64,000 nucleotides of DNA from Nitzschia sp. DOCU1 (Eukaryota; Bacillariophyta; Bacillariophyceae; Bacillariales; Bacillariaceae): positions 4,493,534-4,557,533 of the forward strand of contig OX595986.1 of NCBI GenBank assembly GCA_951394045.1, given 5' to 3'. The position numbers were made by a program, and so were the translations under genes. The notes beneath the pieces were generated by a model. It was not told where the DNA came from, did not search any database, and was given only the letters and a program-made list of their open reading frames with translations. Below, piece after piece: positions 10,016 through 20,534 of this stretch (positions are counted from its first letter, which is position 1; each line of letters begins with the position of its first letter).

Positions 10016-10908
10016 TCAATTTAGAATATTGTTTGATAGTGAATGCAATCCATCCGTCGCAACTGGTCCTTGAGAAAACAAAAAGTCTGCAAACTTGCTT
10101 CGCAATCAGTAGTAAGGAACTGCAGTACCTGGTACTACGTACTACGAGGCCGTTACCGCGAGAAGATGATCATTCTTCCGATGCCAGTCAAAGAGACTGT
10201 GCGGACTTGAGGGCTGATGGTTTCGCGACTATTCTACCGGTAGAGTGCTGCAATATCTTCTGGTTCTACTAGTAGCAGCAAGTGCCGTCCGTAGCTATTC
10301 ATAGCCTCGCTGTTGCTGCGTGCAACTACCGAAATTCGGAGTTGCTGCACAAGAAGTCCTGGAGGTCATTCAATTCCCGTAGAATTCCAACTTCGTCATT
10401 CCTTCCAGGATACCTGGTATCTTCTTAGACATTTATTGCCCCACGAAGTACAGTCGAGTAGGTTGTTCTACTACTAGAGAGAGAGAGAGAGACATACAAG
10501 CCTTTCAAGCTCCGCCAATGACCAAAAAACGACGAAAAGATACGATGACCCACACCACACTGGCCGGCAATAAAAAGCGGCTTCGTTTTTACATACCGCA
10601 CGTTATGACGGTTGTAGGACCGGCCGGCGATCGTGCGTGGGATTCCGTGCTTTCTTCTCGACCGTCCTGGGTCGCTTGCTGCCGGTAGATGAGGGGTTTC
10701 AATTCAAGTGTACCGGTACTCTCGTTCCAGATAAAACAAGAAGGGCAAGCGCAACATCAAGGGGGTTGAAGGAATCAAATACACTGAAACTCTCTTCTTG
10801 TTGGAGATCGTCGTTGTCATCTATTTTGCATTTGAACTGGAAGGAAGGATCAGCTTTTGGCTATTTGTTGTGCTCATTTCTCTTTTGGCATTTGAACCAA
10901 GAACACTC
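10016..10908. other. Intergenic with (AG)n microsatellite
   Basis: Contains a short AG microsatellite at about 10476-10492 and the presumed promoter of the CEMIP-like gene. No other feature seen. Confidence 0.6.
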
Positions 10909-13836
10909 ATGAAAATGTTACTCCGAGTATTTTCGATGCGCTCCTTAGCATCAATAGCGTTATTACTCCTGTATTGCCACCATGCCAGTGAAGCTCGTCT
11001 ACGGGGAGCAACAGAGCCAGCTGAGAATGTCTTTCAGACTACGTTTGTTCAGCATCCAACTGGAACCTTTGAACCTCTAGAATGCAACGCGGGACTCGAG
11101 CAGGCGTTGTGTCAACCCTGGAGTTCAATGTTTGGCGCCGACGGCATCACGATTTTCAATCGACGAATTACTATTCCATGTGGACAGTGTGTGGAAATTG
11201 ACCGCAAAATATGGGGAAGGGACCTCGTCTTTTACAACGGCCTGGATATTCAAGGCAGACTGGTGTTTCCACCAAACTCCCATGTGAGGGTTAAAACATC
11301 GTCAATTCTGGTTCAAGGCGAACTTCACATGTTTTCGTCCAAGGCGATCAACGGGATTCCGGCTATTACAGTTACATGGATTGATCCTTTGGAAATCCCT
11401 CCGCGTCCAATCGCCTTTCGGCCGCCAATACAAAACAGAAGCATTCATCAATTTCCTTGTGGAGAGCATGACTATGAAGAATGTGAAATTGGTCAACGCC
11501 CCTTTGTTGTGGCTGGTGGAAAGGTGGTAATACAAGGACTGCCCTCTCCTGACATGCCCACGTGGGTGCCACTTCTTGATGTGGATGCTAGCAAGGAGGG
11601 GTGGCACGTTATGGATCACGAGTATCGGCGTTATCCAGAACCTGCAGTTCACCTGGGGTGTCCTGCCAATGGCGTCCTGATGCATCATGTATTTACAGAT
11701 GCACCGCCAAATTATATCAGTGGATCTTGGGGTGCTTTTACGGAGTGGACGGGAAAGTCGCTGAAGGTTACGCGGCGAAGCTATACAGATCATGGCTTGG
11801 TTGTCGATACCCGAGAGATTCGACAGTGTCTCTCTGCGACGACCACTTATCTGTTGACGGCCAAGGTTCGGCTGCCACGGGGAGAGGGGTTGACAAACTG
11901 TGCGACTACTGGAAAGGATTGCATGGTTCTCATGTCCAAGTCTCGAACGCCTAATGCCGAGGAACAACAGTCAAATCGATGGGTGGAAAACGAGTCGCAC
12001 CAAACGGAATATGGCAAGGATATTACCATTCATGCCTACATTGACTTTTTGAAAGATGAGATCGATGAGACAAACATCTACCAGATCTTTCATCTTCGGG
12101 GTCCCGGTCCAATCGAAGACATGGAGCTTCTCGAGTTCAAACTGGAAGTGCCGCCTCGAGAGGCTTTTGCCGCCCCAGAGGACGTTTGTACCCACTTGGT
12201 TCCCGGAAATGGCAAAGCCGACTTGTTTCCCTACTCGGCCTTTCCTTTCCGGACGAACACTGAATATGCCCAGATCCGCACCGCCACTGAAAATCAAAAT
12301 CAGTACTTCCAAATATCCGGTCGAGCATTTATTCTTCATGACAAGAAATCAATAGTGGACTCTGAATTGACTGAGCGAGGCATTACTTGGACCATACCTC
12401 CGTCGTGCGCCAAGGCCAAGGCTACTTACCGGTTTCGAGCCAAGGTTCGAGTTCATTCCGATAAGCCCGTTACGATTGAATGGAAGATTCGAGGATTCGA
12501 AGCCAGTCGGCCCGTGTACGGCCGCTTGGCTAGTTGCCCGCCTTCTCGGGGGGAGTGGGTGCAATGTAACGGAGGACTCATCACACTTCCCAACAACATT
12601 GTCCATTCTCATCAACTTGATGTCTTGGCTGAAACTCTGCATACTTTTGATGTCGACTCTGATGTCGACGACATTTCATTTGAATTGATGGAGGGTCCAG
12701 TCGACCGGCTTATCCTACCGAGAACGATAAAGCAAAACTGGGCCAAGGGGGCACACTTGCTGATCACGTCACCGTCTCCCGACTGGGATGCCTGGGAAAT
12801 TGTCCAAATAACGAGTATATCGGACCACGATGAAGACTCGGTCAAGGTGGAGATCAACCGTCCCATCCAATCCCCCGTCACTGCTAAGGAGAGCCGTCAC
12901 TACGCCACAGAAGTCGTACTTTTGTCCCGAAACATTCTTTTTGAACACGGCAGTCACTTTACCATCCTACACACTCCAGGTGTTACTCAGACTGTGGTGG
13001 GAGCCGACTTTGATGGGTGGGGCAGAGCTGGAATCCGCGATAGCTACCCCATCCATTTCGACAACTGCAAAGATTTGGATGGCACCGTGGTGGCAAAGAA
13101 TACCATTCGCAACTCGAGACAAAGGGGTATTGTCTTGCACGCCACTAACAAGGTGCGCGTGGAATCCAATGTCGCATTCAATATTACTGGACACTGTTAC
13201 GCACTGGACAGTGGATCGGAGCATGGGAACATTTTCCAAGAGAATATTGGCGTCTATACTCGCAAGGCAGAAGTTCTCATGCCGCAAATAGGCGTTAGCG
13301 GCAAGGAAACTGACGATGCACCAGCGACGTTTTGGATCACAAATCCAATGAATAGCTACACTGGCAATGTTGCTACGGGGTCCCAAGGGCATGGTTTCTC
13401 GTGGCAGCTTCGGGAAACACCTCGCGGTCCTCATGCCGAGGATGCTGAAGACGGCCCAATCAATGCTTTGGCCATGGGCAATTTTGAGAACAACGCAGTT
13501 CATGGCGTAGGTGCCAGTGCCGTAAGAGTGTCGCACTACCACCCCTTTTCGGAGGCCAAGATTGTAGGCTTGAAAGTCTATTGGAACGATGCCGATGCTG
13601 TTGAGGTTACCGATAGTGATGGAATATCCATCATCAACAGCATTTTCGACAAGCCGTTGGATCCTCCCACTGGAGTGTCAGTCAAGAATCCTTCTATCTT
13701 TGATGTGCGGGGTTGTAGCGACAATGACGAGGAGGCAGCAGCGATGAACGCGCTTGTTCAGGGCGAAGCACATGGGGCGATTGCAACGCCAAGCGCGCCT
13801 TCGGTCTTTGGATTGCAAGAATTTGAGTTCCAATAG
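10909..13836 (+). CDS. Secreted G8/beta-helix protein, CEMIP/TMEM2-like
   Basis: A 975-residue extracellular protein. I start at the ATG at 10909: the open frame extends to a TTG at 10798, but MKMLLRVFSMRSLAS is followed by a hydrophobic core and an ASEA|R signal-peptidase site. Residues about 70-170 resemble a G8 domain (ITIFNRRITIPCGQCVEI, then GRDLVFYNGLDIQGRLVF). Residues about 600-850 resemble the right-handed beta-helix of CEMIP/PKHD1L1: WAKGAHLLITSPSPDW, GRAGIRDSYPIHFDNC, RGIVLHATNKVRVESNVAF, then HCYALDSGSEHGNIFQEN. Animal members act on hyaluronan; in an alga the likely substrate is another cell-surface polysaccharide, but no activity can be proved here. Two Cys- and Trp-containing modules (about 290-400 and 460-610) look like carbohydrate-binding beta-sandwiches. 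It converges on MON1. Confidence 0.75.
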   Translation: MKMLLRVFSMRSLASIALLLLYCHHASEARLRGATEPAENVFQTTFVQHPTGTFEPLECNAGLEQALCQPWSSMFGADGITIFNRRITIPCGQCVEIDRKIWGRDLVFYNGLDIQGRLVFPPNSHVRVKTSSILVQGELHMFSSKAINGIPAITVTWIDPLEIPPRPIAFRPPIQNRSIHQFPCGEHDYEECEIGQRPFVVAGGKVVIQGLPSPDMPTWVPLLDVDASKEGWHVMDHEYRRYPEPAVHLGCPANGVLMHHVFTDAPPNYISGSWGAFTEWTGKSLKVTRRSYTDHGLVVDTREIRQCLSATTTYLLTAKVRLPRGEGLTNCATTGKDCMVLMSKSRTPNAEEQQSNRWVENESHQTEYGKDITIHAYIDFLKDEIDETNIYQIFHLRGPGPIEDMELLEFKLEVPPREAFAAPEDVCTHLVPGNGKADLFPYSAFPFRTNTEYAQIRTATENQNQYFQISGRAFILHDKKSIVDSELTERGITWTIPPSCAKAKATYRFRAKVRVHSDKPVTIEWKIRGFEASRPVYGRLASCPPSRGEWVQCNGGLITLPNNIVHSHQLDVLAETLHTFDVDSDVDDISFELMEGPVDRLILPRTIKQNWAKGAHLLITSPSPDWDAWEIVQITSISDHDEDSVKVEINRPIQSPVTAKESRHYATEVVLLSRNILFEHGSHFTILHTPGVTQTVVGADFDGWGRAGIRDSYPIHFDNCKDLDGTVVAKNTIRNSRQRGIVLHATNKVRVESNVAFNITGHCYALDSGSEHGNIFQENIGVYTRKAEVLMPQIGVSGKETDDAPATFWITNPMNSYTGNVATGSQGHGFSWQLRETPRGPHAEDAEDGPINALAMGNFENNAVHGVGASAVRVSHYHPFSEAKIVGLKVYWNDADAVEVTDSDGISIINSIFDKPLDPPTGVSVKNPSIFDVRGCSDNDEEAAAMNALVQGEAHGAIATPSAPSVFGLQEFEFQ

Positions 13837-14226
13837 CTCACCAGGATAGTGTAAACATCAGGTACTGAATCTTTTGGTCTTGGTCAGCGACAAGTTGTCT
13901 GCCAATAAATCCAATAATCATTTCGACCTAGAAGATATTAAAGAAGTAGAGCTAGTAATTCCAGAACTAGTCTATTGGCAATTGTAGCACCGGTAGGAGA
14001 CGACACTACGTAAGAGCCGATTCGTCCATTGGGGAATTGGCTCCGTTCACTTAGTGGTCGACTCCTTTCCTTTTCTCCTCAAGTTCCGAAGGGCCTGCCC
14101 TCTCTTTTGTCGGGCATCTTTGATGGCCCACTACAAGCGGTCTGTTGAGAATGATGGCAGTGTGCAAGATCAATGCCACATGATGATGATGCAGCGCGTT
14201 GATCGCACGGGATGTCTTCCCACAGA
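13837..14226. other. Convergent intergenic region, nothing recognised
   Basis: 390 bp between the stop codons of the CEMIP-like gene and MON1, presumably two 3' UTRs. Confidence 0.5.
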
Positions 14227-15933
14227 CTACTCCTTCCAAGTCAGCGGCGACGAGATAAATAGCTTCTTTTCATCGGCCATGAGGCGTCGCACTAGTTTGG
14301 TCCCCAAAGCTGCAGTTTGCTTGACAGGAATGACATTGGATGCGACCATGTAGAGTTCGAAATCTCGACCGTTCATTGCCAAGAAGATTTCTGTATCTTC
14401 AGCAATATATGTCACGCCATGAACATTGGGCGGCGATTCTAACAAGCCCATGGCTGGACAATCCTTGGCAATACCAGGGAATTGAGAAGTGTCCGAACGA
14501 TGCTTGTCCTGTGAAATCATGTCAAAGGCATCATGGCAAGATTCGGGAGTAGCCGATCCCAGGCGCAGCCGTAAACTGAGCTTTTGGTAGTAGGTCCATA
14601 GACGCCGTCGAGCAGCCGTCGTCGTGAAGGGATGAGGCATGGGGCTAGGACTGATGCACTGTGTCAAGTAGCCTTTGCCACCTCCCGCAATATGCCGAGT
14701 GTTCGATTTGACCGCTACATCCACCCGAAATAAGAAATGCAAAAGCAGAGACGAATCTTCGTCGTCCAAATATCGACTGGCAATGCTTTCAAACGTTGAC
14801 GAATCCAAACTAAGACGGATTTCCTGGAGTAGTGTACTGTAAACTCCTGTGTTCATTGTCCCCACGTGACCCCCACGTCTGTCCACAATGTCACTCGATA
14901 TTGTCACATAGTCGTCGTCATCAAATGATTCTTCCCTCGACCACACTACATCATTCCGCGTAGTATTAGTAGTAATTCCTTCCTCATCTGAAGGCGTAGA
15001 GGAGTTGGTAGTCACAGTCAACACAGAATCTGTCGTTGACGGAAAGCCAAGATTGGCTCGGATTTGCGCCGAGGCAGTGCGCAAGAGTTGGAATTGTTCC
15101 GTCGTACTCGTGGTGCTGATGAGTATCAAACACAATTTGGATTCCACGTCGAGGCAGTGCGTATAAGCATACAAAAATCCCGCCGAGTTAAATCGTGGCA
15201 AGCACATCGGAATCCAAAGTTCACTAGTGTAGAGACCTGGCTGCTTGGGTACAAAATTGAGAATCAAATGCAAGTCCGACGTTTTCAACTGATGCGGTCG
15301 AAAAGATGGTTGGATCAGCGTCACGAGTCTGTCTCCCAGAACCACCAGGGCAAAGGCCAGATTTTCCGTCTTGCTTCCTATGGATTGAATGGCGTGCGAT
15401 ATCTTGGTGCGAACTTTATGGGAAATCGTCAAGACGGACGGAACGCCGCCCACCAAAAAGGGCCCAGCATTGCCGTCCGGCCCCGTCTCGTCCAAGAGTC
15501 CATGCAGAACATTGTCCCCTGACGTAATGGTACTTCGCAAATCATAACCCGGATTATGGCGAAAGACAGTTTGCACTTGATCCGTCCAATTAAAGATAAG
15601 CTGCGCATACAAATACTCCAGTTGCAGCCGAGCAAAGGCTTCTGTCGTTTCCAGCATGATTCCCGTGGATATTGACACCAGCGTAATGCTTCCCACCGAC
15701 ATGAAGACGATGCACATATTGTCCGACTCGAGACATTGAATCTCCCCCAGATCCAAGGATGCATTGGTTGCTGTTCGAATCGCTTGCAGCAATCCACATT
15801 GACGAGCAATTTCTTGTTCCGATCCATGCCGCGCGAAAATCGGTTTGCCCGCCTCACTCATGATAATTACATTGTTGTGGCTATTGCTGGGTCCTTTGTC
15901 GTCCTTGCTGGACGAGGCAGAAACCACGCTCAT
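14227..15933 (-). CDS. MON1: Vacuolar fusion protein MON1 (SAND family)
   Basis: MON1 with CCZ1 is the exchange factor for Rab7 on late endosomes and vacuoles and recruits the HOPS tether. The 568-residue single-exon protein starts at the ATG at 15933. The first longin domain is recognisable by AGKPIFARHGSEQEIARQCG and LQAIRTATNA; later come LVVLGDRLVTLIQPS and PRFNSAGFLYAYTHCL, matching the second domain, and a C-terminal third domain with YLTQCISPSPMPH and TYYQKLSLRLRLGS. A Ser/Thr-rich acidic insertion (about residues 305-365) separates domains two and three. Length agrees with MON1 of other eukaryotes. CCZ1 is not in this window, but VPS16, a HOPS subunit, is 37 kb away. Confidence 0.9.
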   Translation of the reverse strand: MSVVSASSSKDDKGPSNSHNNVIIMSEAGKPIFARHGSEQEIARQCGLLQAIRTATNASLDLGEIQCLESDNMCIVFMSVGSITLVSISTGIMLETTEAFARLQLEYLYAQLIFNWTDQVQTVFRHNPGYDLRSTITSGDNVLHGLLDETGPDGNAGPFLVGGVPSVLTISHKVRTKISHAIQSIGSKTENLAFALVVLGDRLVTLIQPSFRPHQLKTSDLHLILNFVPKQPGLYTSELWIPMCLPRFNSAGFLYAYTHCLDVESKLCLILISTTSTTEQFQLLRTASAQIRANLGFPSTTDSVLTVTTNSSTPSDEEGITTNTTRNDVVWSREESFDDDDYVTISSDIVDRRGGHVGTMNTGVYSTLLQEIRLSLDSSTFESIASRYLDDEDSSLLLHFLFRVDVAVKSNTRHIAGGGKGYLTQCISPSPMPHPFTTTAARRRLWTYYQKLSLRLRLGSATPESCHDAFDMISQDKHRSDTSQFPGIAKDCPAMGLLESPPNVHGVTYIAEDTEIFLAMNGRDFELYMVASNVIPVKQTAALGTKLVRRLMADEKKLFISSPLTWKE

Positions 15934-16327
15934 TCTGATTGTTGTATTGGCATTCGTTTGCTAATCGAAAGACAAGAGAGACAGCGTCAATGTGGTCATT
16001 AATGGAACGATAGATGAGGTGAAATGGTGTTTTGCGTCGTACTGGTACGACTTCATGGACTCTTCGATATCATACGTACATATGTGGACTGGGTAAGTAT
16101 GGTCGGCTTTTGGCTGGAGCTTTTCGCCAAGAACTATCCACTTAACGTACTTATGATACATACATCAATACCAAAGCCCAGCTCGCGACAGATCTTTGTG
16201 TTGCAAGGAAAAAGCATTGATTGCGACGATGACGAAGCGAAATTGTACTCTAAAACCTTGCACAAGATCTCGTGTCAGTATTGATAACACTAGTATTAGA
16301 TCTTGCCCCGTTGAATCCCTGGACTCT
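15934..16327. promoter_or_regulatory. Divergent intergenic region, MON1 / desulfhydrase-like gene
   Basis: About 394 bp. The upper part may be coding if the PLP enzyme starts at the ATG at 16229. Confidence 0.45.
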
Positions 16328-17797
16328 ATGTACATGCCCCTCTTTGGTGTAAGCAAGTTATCGCCGCCCCTCTATCCTTCTCTGTCCAAACGATCCTGGT
16401 CTTCAACGCGTATCTTTCGCCGTCCATACTCGCTGGCGTCCGTGGCACTATCACTACTCATGGTAGCATCCACTTCGTCATCAGCCACCACTCGGGCGCT
16501 GTCAGTCGGACAGCCCTTGTCCAAGCGCTATGACTATGAACTTCCTACCTGGGCACAAGGCAAATTCAAAAATCCGCCAACAGCAGGTCGACTGCACATG
16601 GCCAATCTTCCGACGCCCTTGTACCGATGGAATTCGCCTCCTCTCGAGCACAACAACAACAACAAAGCGCCCAAATCAGCTTTATTCCAACGACTCGCTG
16701 ATTTGAATATTACCTTGTATATCAAACGGGACGATATGACTGGTGGGCTAGAAACTGGTGGCAACAAGATTCGCAAACTAGAATTTTTATTGGCGGACGC
16801 ATTGGATAAGGGCTATCAAAAGGTTGTAACCATTGGAGGTGAACAATCCAACCATTGTCGGGCCACTGCTGCGGCCTGTCGCATGGTGGGTTTGGAGCCG
16901 CATCTTATTTTGCGGACCACACGCGCCGATGACATTCAGCAAGCGCATAGTGAAGACCAGGGAGGATTGGGGTATACCGGAAATATCTTGTTTGATCGAA
17001 TGGTGGGAAGCTCGATTTATACTTGCACGCCTGGTGAATATGGCCGACTAGGATCCAAGGAACTCGTGAGCCGTGTCTGTGCTCATTTAGAAAGTTCTCC
17101 CGCTAATAGTGAAGCTCCGACAGTGTACCCGATTCCAGTGGGTGGATCCAATGGAATGGGGACGTGGGGGTACATTGAGGGCGTCGATGAACTCTTGGCG
17201 CAATGGAAGTCTATTGACACGCAGCCTTCCTTGGATCATGTCCTCTTTGCTTGTGGTAGTGGTGGAACGGCGGCAGGAATCACCTTGGGTATGGCCTTGG
17301 CAATGGAAAAGGAGACGGCCTCAGCTCCAACGGTGCATGCCATGGGTGTCTGCGATTCTCCCGACTACTTTTACGAATACGTGGCGGGTATCGCCGACGA
17401 AATGGGTCTTCAAGTCGATGGAGAAACAGAAGCGTTTATCCGAAAGCACATGGTCGCCCATCAGGGCAAAGGCTTGGGCTACGCGGTTAGTACTCCGGAA
17501 GAACTCGAGTTCATGTCGACGCTGGCTTTGGAGACTGGAGTTGTCTTGGATCCCGTGTACTCGGGGAAAGCTCTGTATCACTTCTTTAAATGTGTCTTGG
17601 AAGACGACAGCAAAGCGGAGCAATACCGTGGGACTAACATTCTCTTTTGGCATACGGGAGGGGCGCTGGGTATGTTTGACAAGGGCGGCGACCTGCTGTC
17701 TACAATGGCTCGCATTTCACCCGTCAATCGACTGGATATCTACGGCAAGGGTGGATCAAAGTCGATTGATATTAGCAAAGCTACAAATAACGCGTAA
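16328..17797 (+). CDS. D-cysteine desulfhydrase / ACC-deaminase-like PLP enzyme
   Basis: Fold-type II PLP enzyme of the tryptophan-synthase-beta superfamily, expected to release H2S, ammonia and pyruvate from D-cysteine or to deaminate a small amino acid such as ACC. Counting from the ATG at 16328 it has 489 residues. The frame continues upstream to a TTG, with another ATG at 16229, so the start is uncertain. The first 90 residues are basic, Ser-rich and hydrophobic, suggesting organelle targeting. Then come TPLYRWNSPP, IKRDDMTGGLETGGNKIRKL (PLP lysine in GNKxRKLEF), the GGEQSNHCRATAAACR loop, PVGGSNGMGTWGY, and the phosphate-binding CGSGGTAAG. These are the DcyD/ACC-deaminase hallmarks. Its 3' end is 70 bp from the AT-hook gene and it is divergent from MON1. 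Confidence 0.85.
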   Translation: MYMPLFGVSKLSPPLYPSLSKRSWSSTRIFRRPYSLASVALSLLMVASTSSSATTRALSVGQPLSKRYDYELPTWAQGKFKNPPTAGRLHMANLPTPLYRWNSPPLEHNNNNKAPKSALFQRLADLNITLYIKRDDMTGGLETGGNKIRKLEFLLADALDKGYQKVVTIGGEQSNHCRATAAACRMVGLEPHLILRTTRADDIQQAHSEDQGGLGYTGNILFDRMVGSSIYTCTPGEYGRLGSKELVSRVCAHLESSPANSEAPTVYPIPVGGSNGMGTWGYIEGVDELLAQWKSIDTQPSLDHVLFACGSGGTAAGITLGMALAMEKETASAPTVHAMGVCDSPDYFYEYVAGIADEMGLQVDGETEAFIRKHMVAHQGKGLGYAVSTPEELEFMSTLALETGVVLDPVYSGKALYHFFKCVLEDDSKAEQYRGTNILFWHTGGALGMFDKGGDLLSTMARISPVNRLDIYGKGGSKSIDISKATNNA

Positions 17798-17867
17798 ACA
17801 CACGAGACAAAACATTATCAATGCGTTGCTATTATCATGTTTACTCGTTGAATGACGGATGGGCATG

Positions 17868-19799
17868 CTATTTCTTCCCAAAGCTCTTTAGCAGATTTTC
17901 TTGCACCTCCAGTAACAGCTCGTTCCGAATTTCTTCTTCAGTAGCCGAACGATTTTCTTCCACTTTGGATTTCAGCGCCTTCAGCGTGAGTCCCATTTCC
18001 TGATAAATTTTCCCCATGGCATCGTACTGTTTTTCAAATTGCGCAATGAGTTGAGAAAGAGAATCTGTGGCTTTGGCGCTGCCGCCTCCATTCTTAGCAG
18101 CGGCCGTAGCAATGGAGCTGGAGACGACATTGTGGCTACCCGTGCTCTTTCGGCCTGGCTTTCGGGAGGGAGGATTGTAAGGCACCATGTCATCTTCATC
18201 GTCCTCCGAGTCGTCGTCGTTCTCCAGAGTTGAGATTTTAGTCGGAGCAGATGCTCTCTTTTTATTCTTTCTCACTGGAGCATTGTATGCTACCAAATCT
18301 GATTCATCATCCAACAAGGCATCGTCCTTCGATGCGTTGTCAGGGGCATCCTCTTTTGGAGCAGGAGGAGGATTCTTTCTGGGCCTTCCGCGCTTTCGCT
18401 TCGGTGGACTACTATTAGACCCATCGGCAGTACTGATAGCTCCCGAGGGATCGTAGGCGGCGGCCACAACATTCGGTACATCACCAGCAGAGGCGGAATC
18501 AATGGACTTTCGTTTCTTTCTCGCCGGTGCGGAAGGTTCGGGAAGATGAGTTTCCATCAATTTCAAACAAACTTTGATTTTCCCTCTCAATGACGAATCC
18601 ATCAAGGATGGATCGAAACCCAACGCCTTGTAGCCGGCAAAGGCGCGGGCAACGAAAATGGCACATTTGTAGCAGTCTCGTTTCCTCGTTGCGAATTGAA
18701 AGTTCCTGTGAGTGTTGAGAATCTGTTTCACCGGCGATGCATATGCATATCATTAGCACTCACAACCCTGCCACACATTCATGTTCAAGTTCCAAAACTT
18801 ACCTTGTGAAAATCGCCAGGAATTTTCAACTCTTTAATGGCCTCGTGAACAATGGTTGATACCTCAAAGTCCCTAGTCAAACCGGACAAAAGCAAATCTT
18901 GTGCCTTGGCAAAACGCTTCGATACTAGACACAAAATGAGAAGTTCCTTGGGTACATTTCCAAGTTGATTTCCTCGAATGTTACCATGCACCCACTCCTG
19001 AGAGTACACCATGCCCGACTTTTCAATCAAAGCTGTAGCAAACAAAAACATTACAGTGAGTTGGCACGTCCGACGACACTTTCTAGTAGATTCTCCTCGA
19101 CAAGATGCTTGTGTTGGACGCACCATTTGCTTTGACCAAGCACCATGAATTTTTGGGCCCAAAAATCCTGGTCGCATCGTCATTGACAGTTCTAAAGTCC
19201 TCGTCTCCCTTTCGTTCCCTCAAGACATGCTTGAGGCGTTCAAACAATTTCACTCCCTTTTCGGCATCTAGATTGTTTTCGTACGGTGACTTTTCAATGA
19301 CATCCATTGGCTCATGATCCGATCCCGACTCTTCGTCATCGTCCGTGTCTTCCAGAGGCTTCATTTTTTTCTTCTGTGGCTTGTCCACTTCCAAAGCTGG
19401 TAATCCACTCACGATTCTATGAGGTTTAGGTGGTTTGTTGGGAATCAATGGGCGTGACGCGACTGGAGGAGCCTTGTGTAGTTTCAATGGTGGAGGAGCT
19501 TCCGGAACCGAATTTGTCTTGATTTGAATTTTGCGAACGTGAGAGACTCGAATGACTTCGTCTTCTCCTCCCTGAGTCGGCGCTGGTGCTGGACTGGGTG
19601 CTACCTTGGGCTCGTCAAAATCTGGAACCACTCCTTGTTGCCCCGCGGCAGTTCCGACTAGCACTGCCGGACGAACTTTGGAGTCGGCACCACCGCCACC
19701 ACTCGAGGAGTCACTGCTCAACGTCGCAACTTCTTCGTCGTTTTGCGAACCCGAGGACACACTTTTAATTTCCGCTGTTTCTGGCCGATCGGTCGTCAT
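17868..19799 (-). CDS. AT-hook nuclear protein of an unrecognised family, three exons; paralog of 57240-58595
   Basis: Exons 19799-19124, 19032-18803 and 18722-17868 join in frame (introns 91 and 80 bp) to 586 residues. I do not recognise the family. Three conserved blocks are shared with the gene at 57240-58595: an SPYE...LFERLK block, a VKA...IEKSGM...RFAKAQ block and an ATRKRDCYKCAIFVARAF block; the C-terminal coiled coil is also similar. About residues 408-420 hold an AT-hook (KRKRGRPRKN), and basic stretches suggest nuclear import. The region before the core is acidic and Ser/Pro-rich. The start is uncertain: 19799 is the first in-frame ATG, but the frame is open to 19938, and the position aligning with the paralog's MAP start reads GTG GCC CCG. 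An upstream exon is possible; a copia LTR sits 422 bp upstream. Confidence 0.75.
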
Positions 19800-20214
19800 G
19801 GATGATGATATCACGGATGTTTGTTTGGCCTTGTCTGAATGATTACAAACAACAACGTTCGGGGCCACTGTTGTAGGAGTTGAACTGCTGGCACCAATTT
19901 TGGAAGAGGTCAGCGCTATAATGTCGCGAAGAAGAATTTAACAAGAGGGATCAAGAACTACAGTAACTTGCAGTAGTAGTTCAGGACTGGTCCACGCACA
20001 CACACAAGGAGAGTAATGTAACAAAGATGATGATGAAAAGTGATTTGACTGTAAAATACGAATGCCGGTAGGCCGCAACGGATGGAGGGAGACAAAACAC
20101 AACAAAGCGCCATCTCGCTCGTGCAGCATGCAACAAAAAGCGCGCCGTTGTTCGCCTTCGCTCCGATCGACTGGTCGGGGCGCTCGCTGGTCGGCGGCAG
20201 GCTCCAATGATTCC
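19800..20214. other. 5' flank of the AT-hook gene up to the copia element
   Basis: The AT-hook frame stays open on the minus strand to 19938 without an ATG, so a further 5' exon or a non-ATG start is possible. The rest shows nothing recognisable before the retrotransposon. Confidence 0.45.
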
Positions 20215-20220
20215 GAGGTC
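20215..20220. repeat. Target-site duplication GAGGTC, left copy
   Basis: GAGGTC directly before the left LTR; the same six bases follow the right LTR. Copia elements usually make 5-bp duplications, so six is slightly long, but a 5-bp reading does not match on both sides. Confidence 0.85.
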
Positions 20221-20534
20221 TGTTCGATTACGGCGATTCGAATGGATGGTTTGAAGACCATTCGTACGAGTCGACTAGTGACTCGAATCGACTGAGGCTC
20301 ACGACTCAGTACTACTCGCAGAACGACTAGGATCCGGAAGAAAGATAGTCTTGCGGAAGCGACAAGATCGTAAAGACTTCCATCAAGACTCAGACTAGCT
20401 TCCGCAAGATCAAGAAACGCACGATCGAAAGATCGCAAGATTAGAAAGTAGATGCTCAAACGAGCTCATAATACTAAGAACCAAACGTTCTAAAAGCAAG
20501 CCCATAACCTGTTTACGAACCGGTTATTTTAACA
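20221..20534 (+). repeat. 5' LTR of the copia element
   Basis: A 314-bp direct repeat of 27481-27794, starting TGTTCG and ending AACA. Only two mismatches are seen (20391 region A versus G, and the T/C four bases before the terminal AACA). It should contain the element promoter; no start site can be called. Confidence 0.95.

Noticed and set aside
10476..10492. AG microsatellite as a special element
   Set aside because: A short common dinucleotide run with no paired feature.
10798..10908. Longer N-terminus for the CEMIP-like protein
   Set aside because: It begins with TTG and would bury the clear signal peptide that starts at 10909.
19938..20459. Minus-strand open frame of 173 codons
   Set aside because: Lies mostly in the 5' LTR and recurs identically in the 3' LTR (27468-27719); a by-product of the repeat with no domain.
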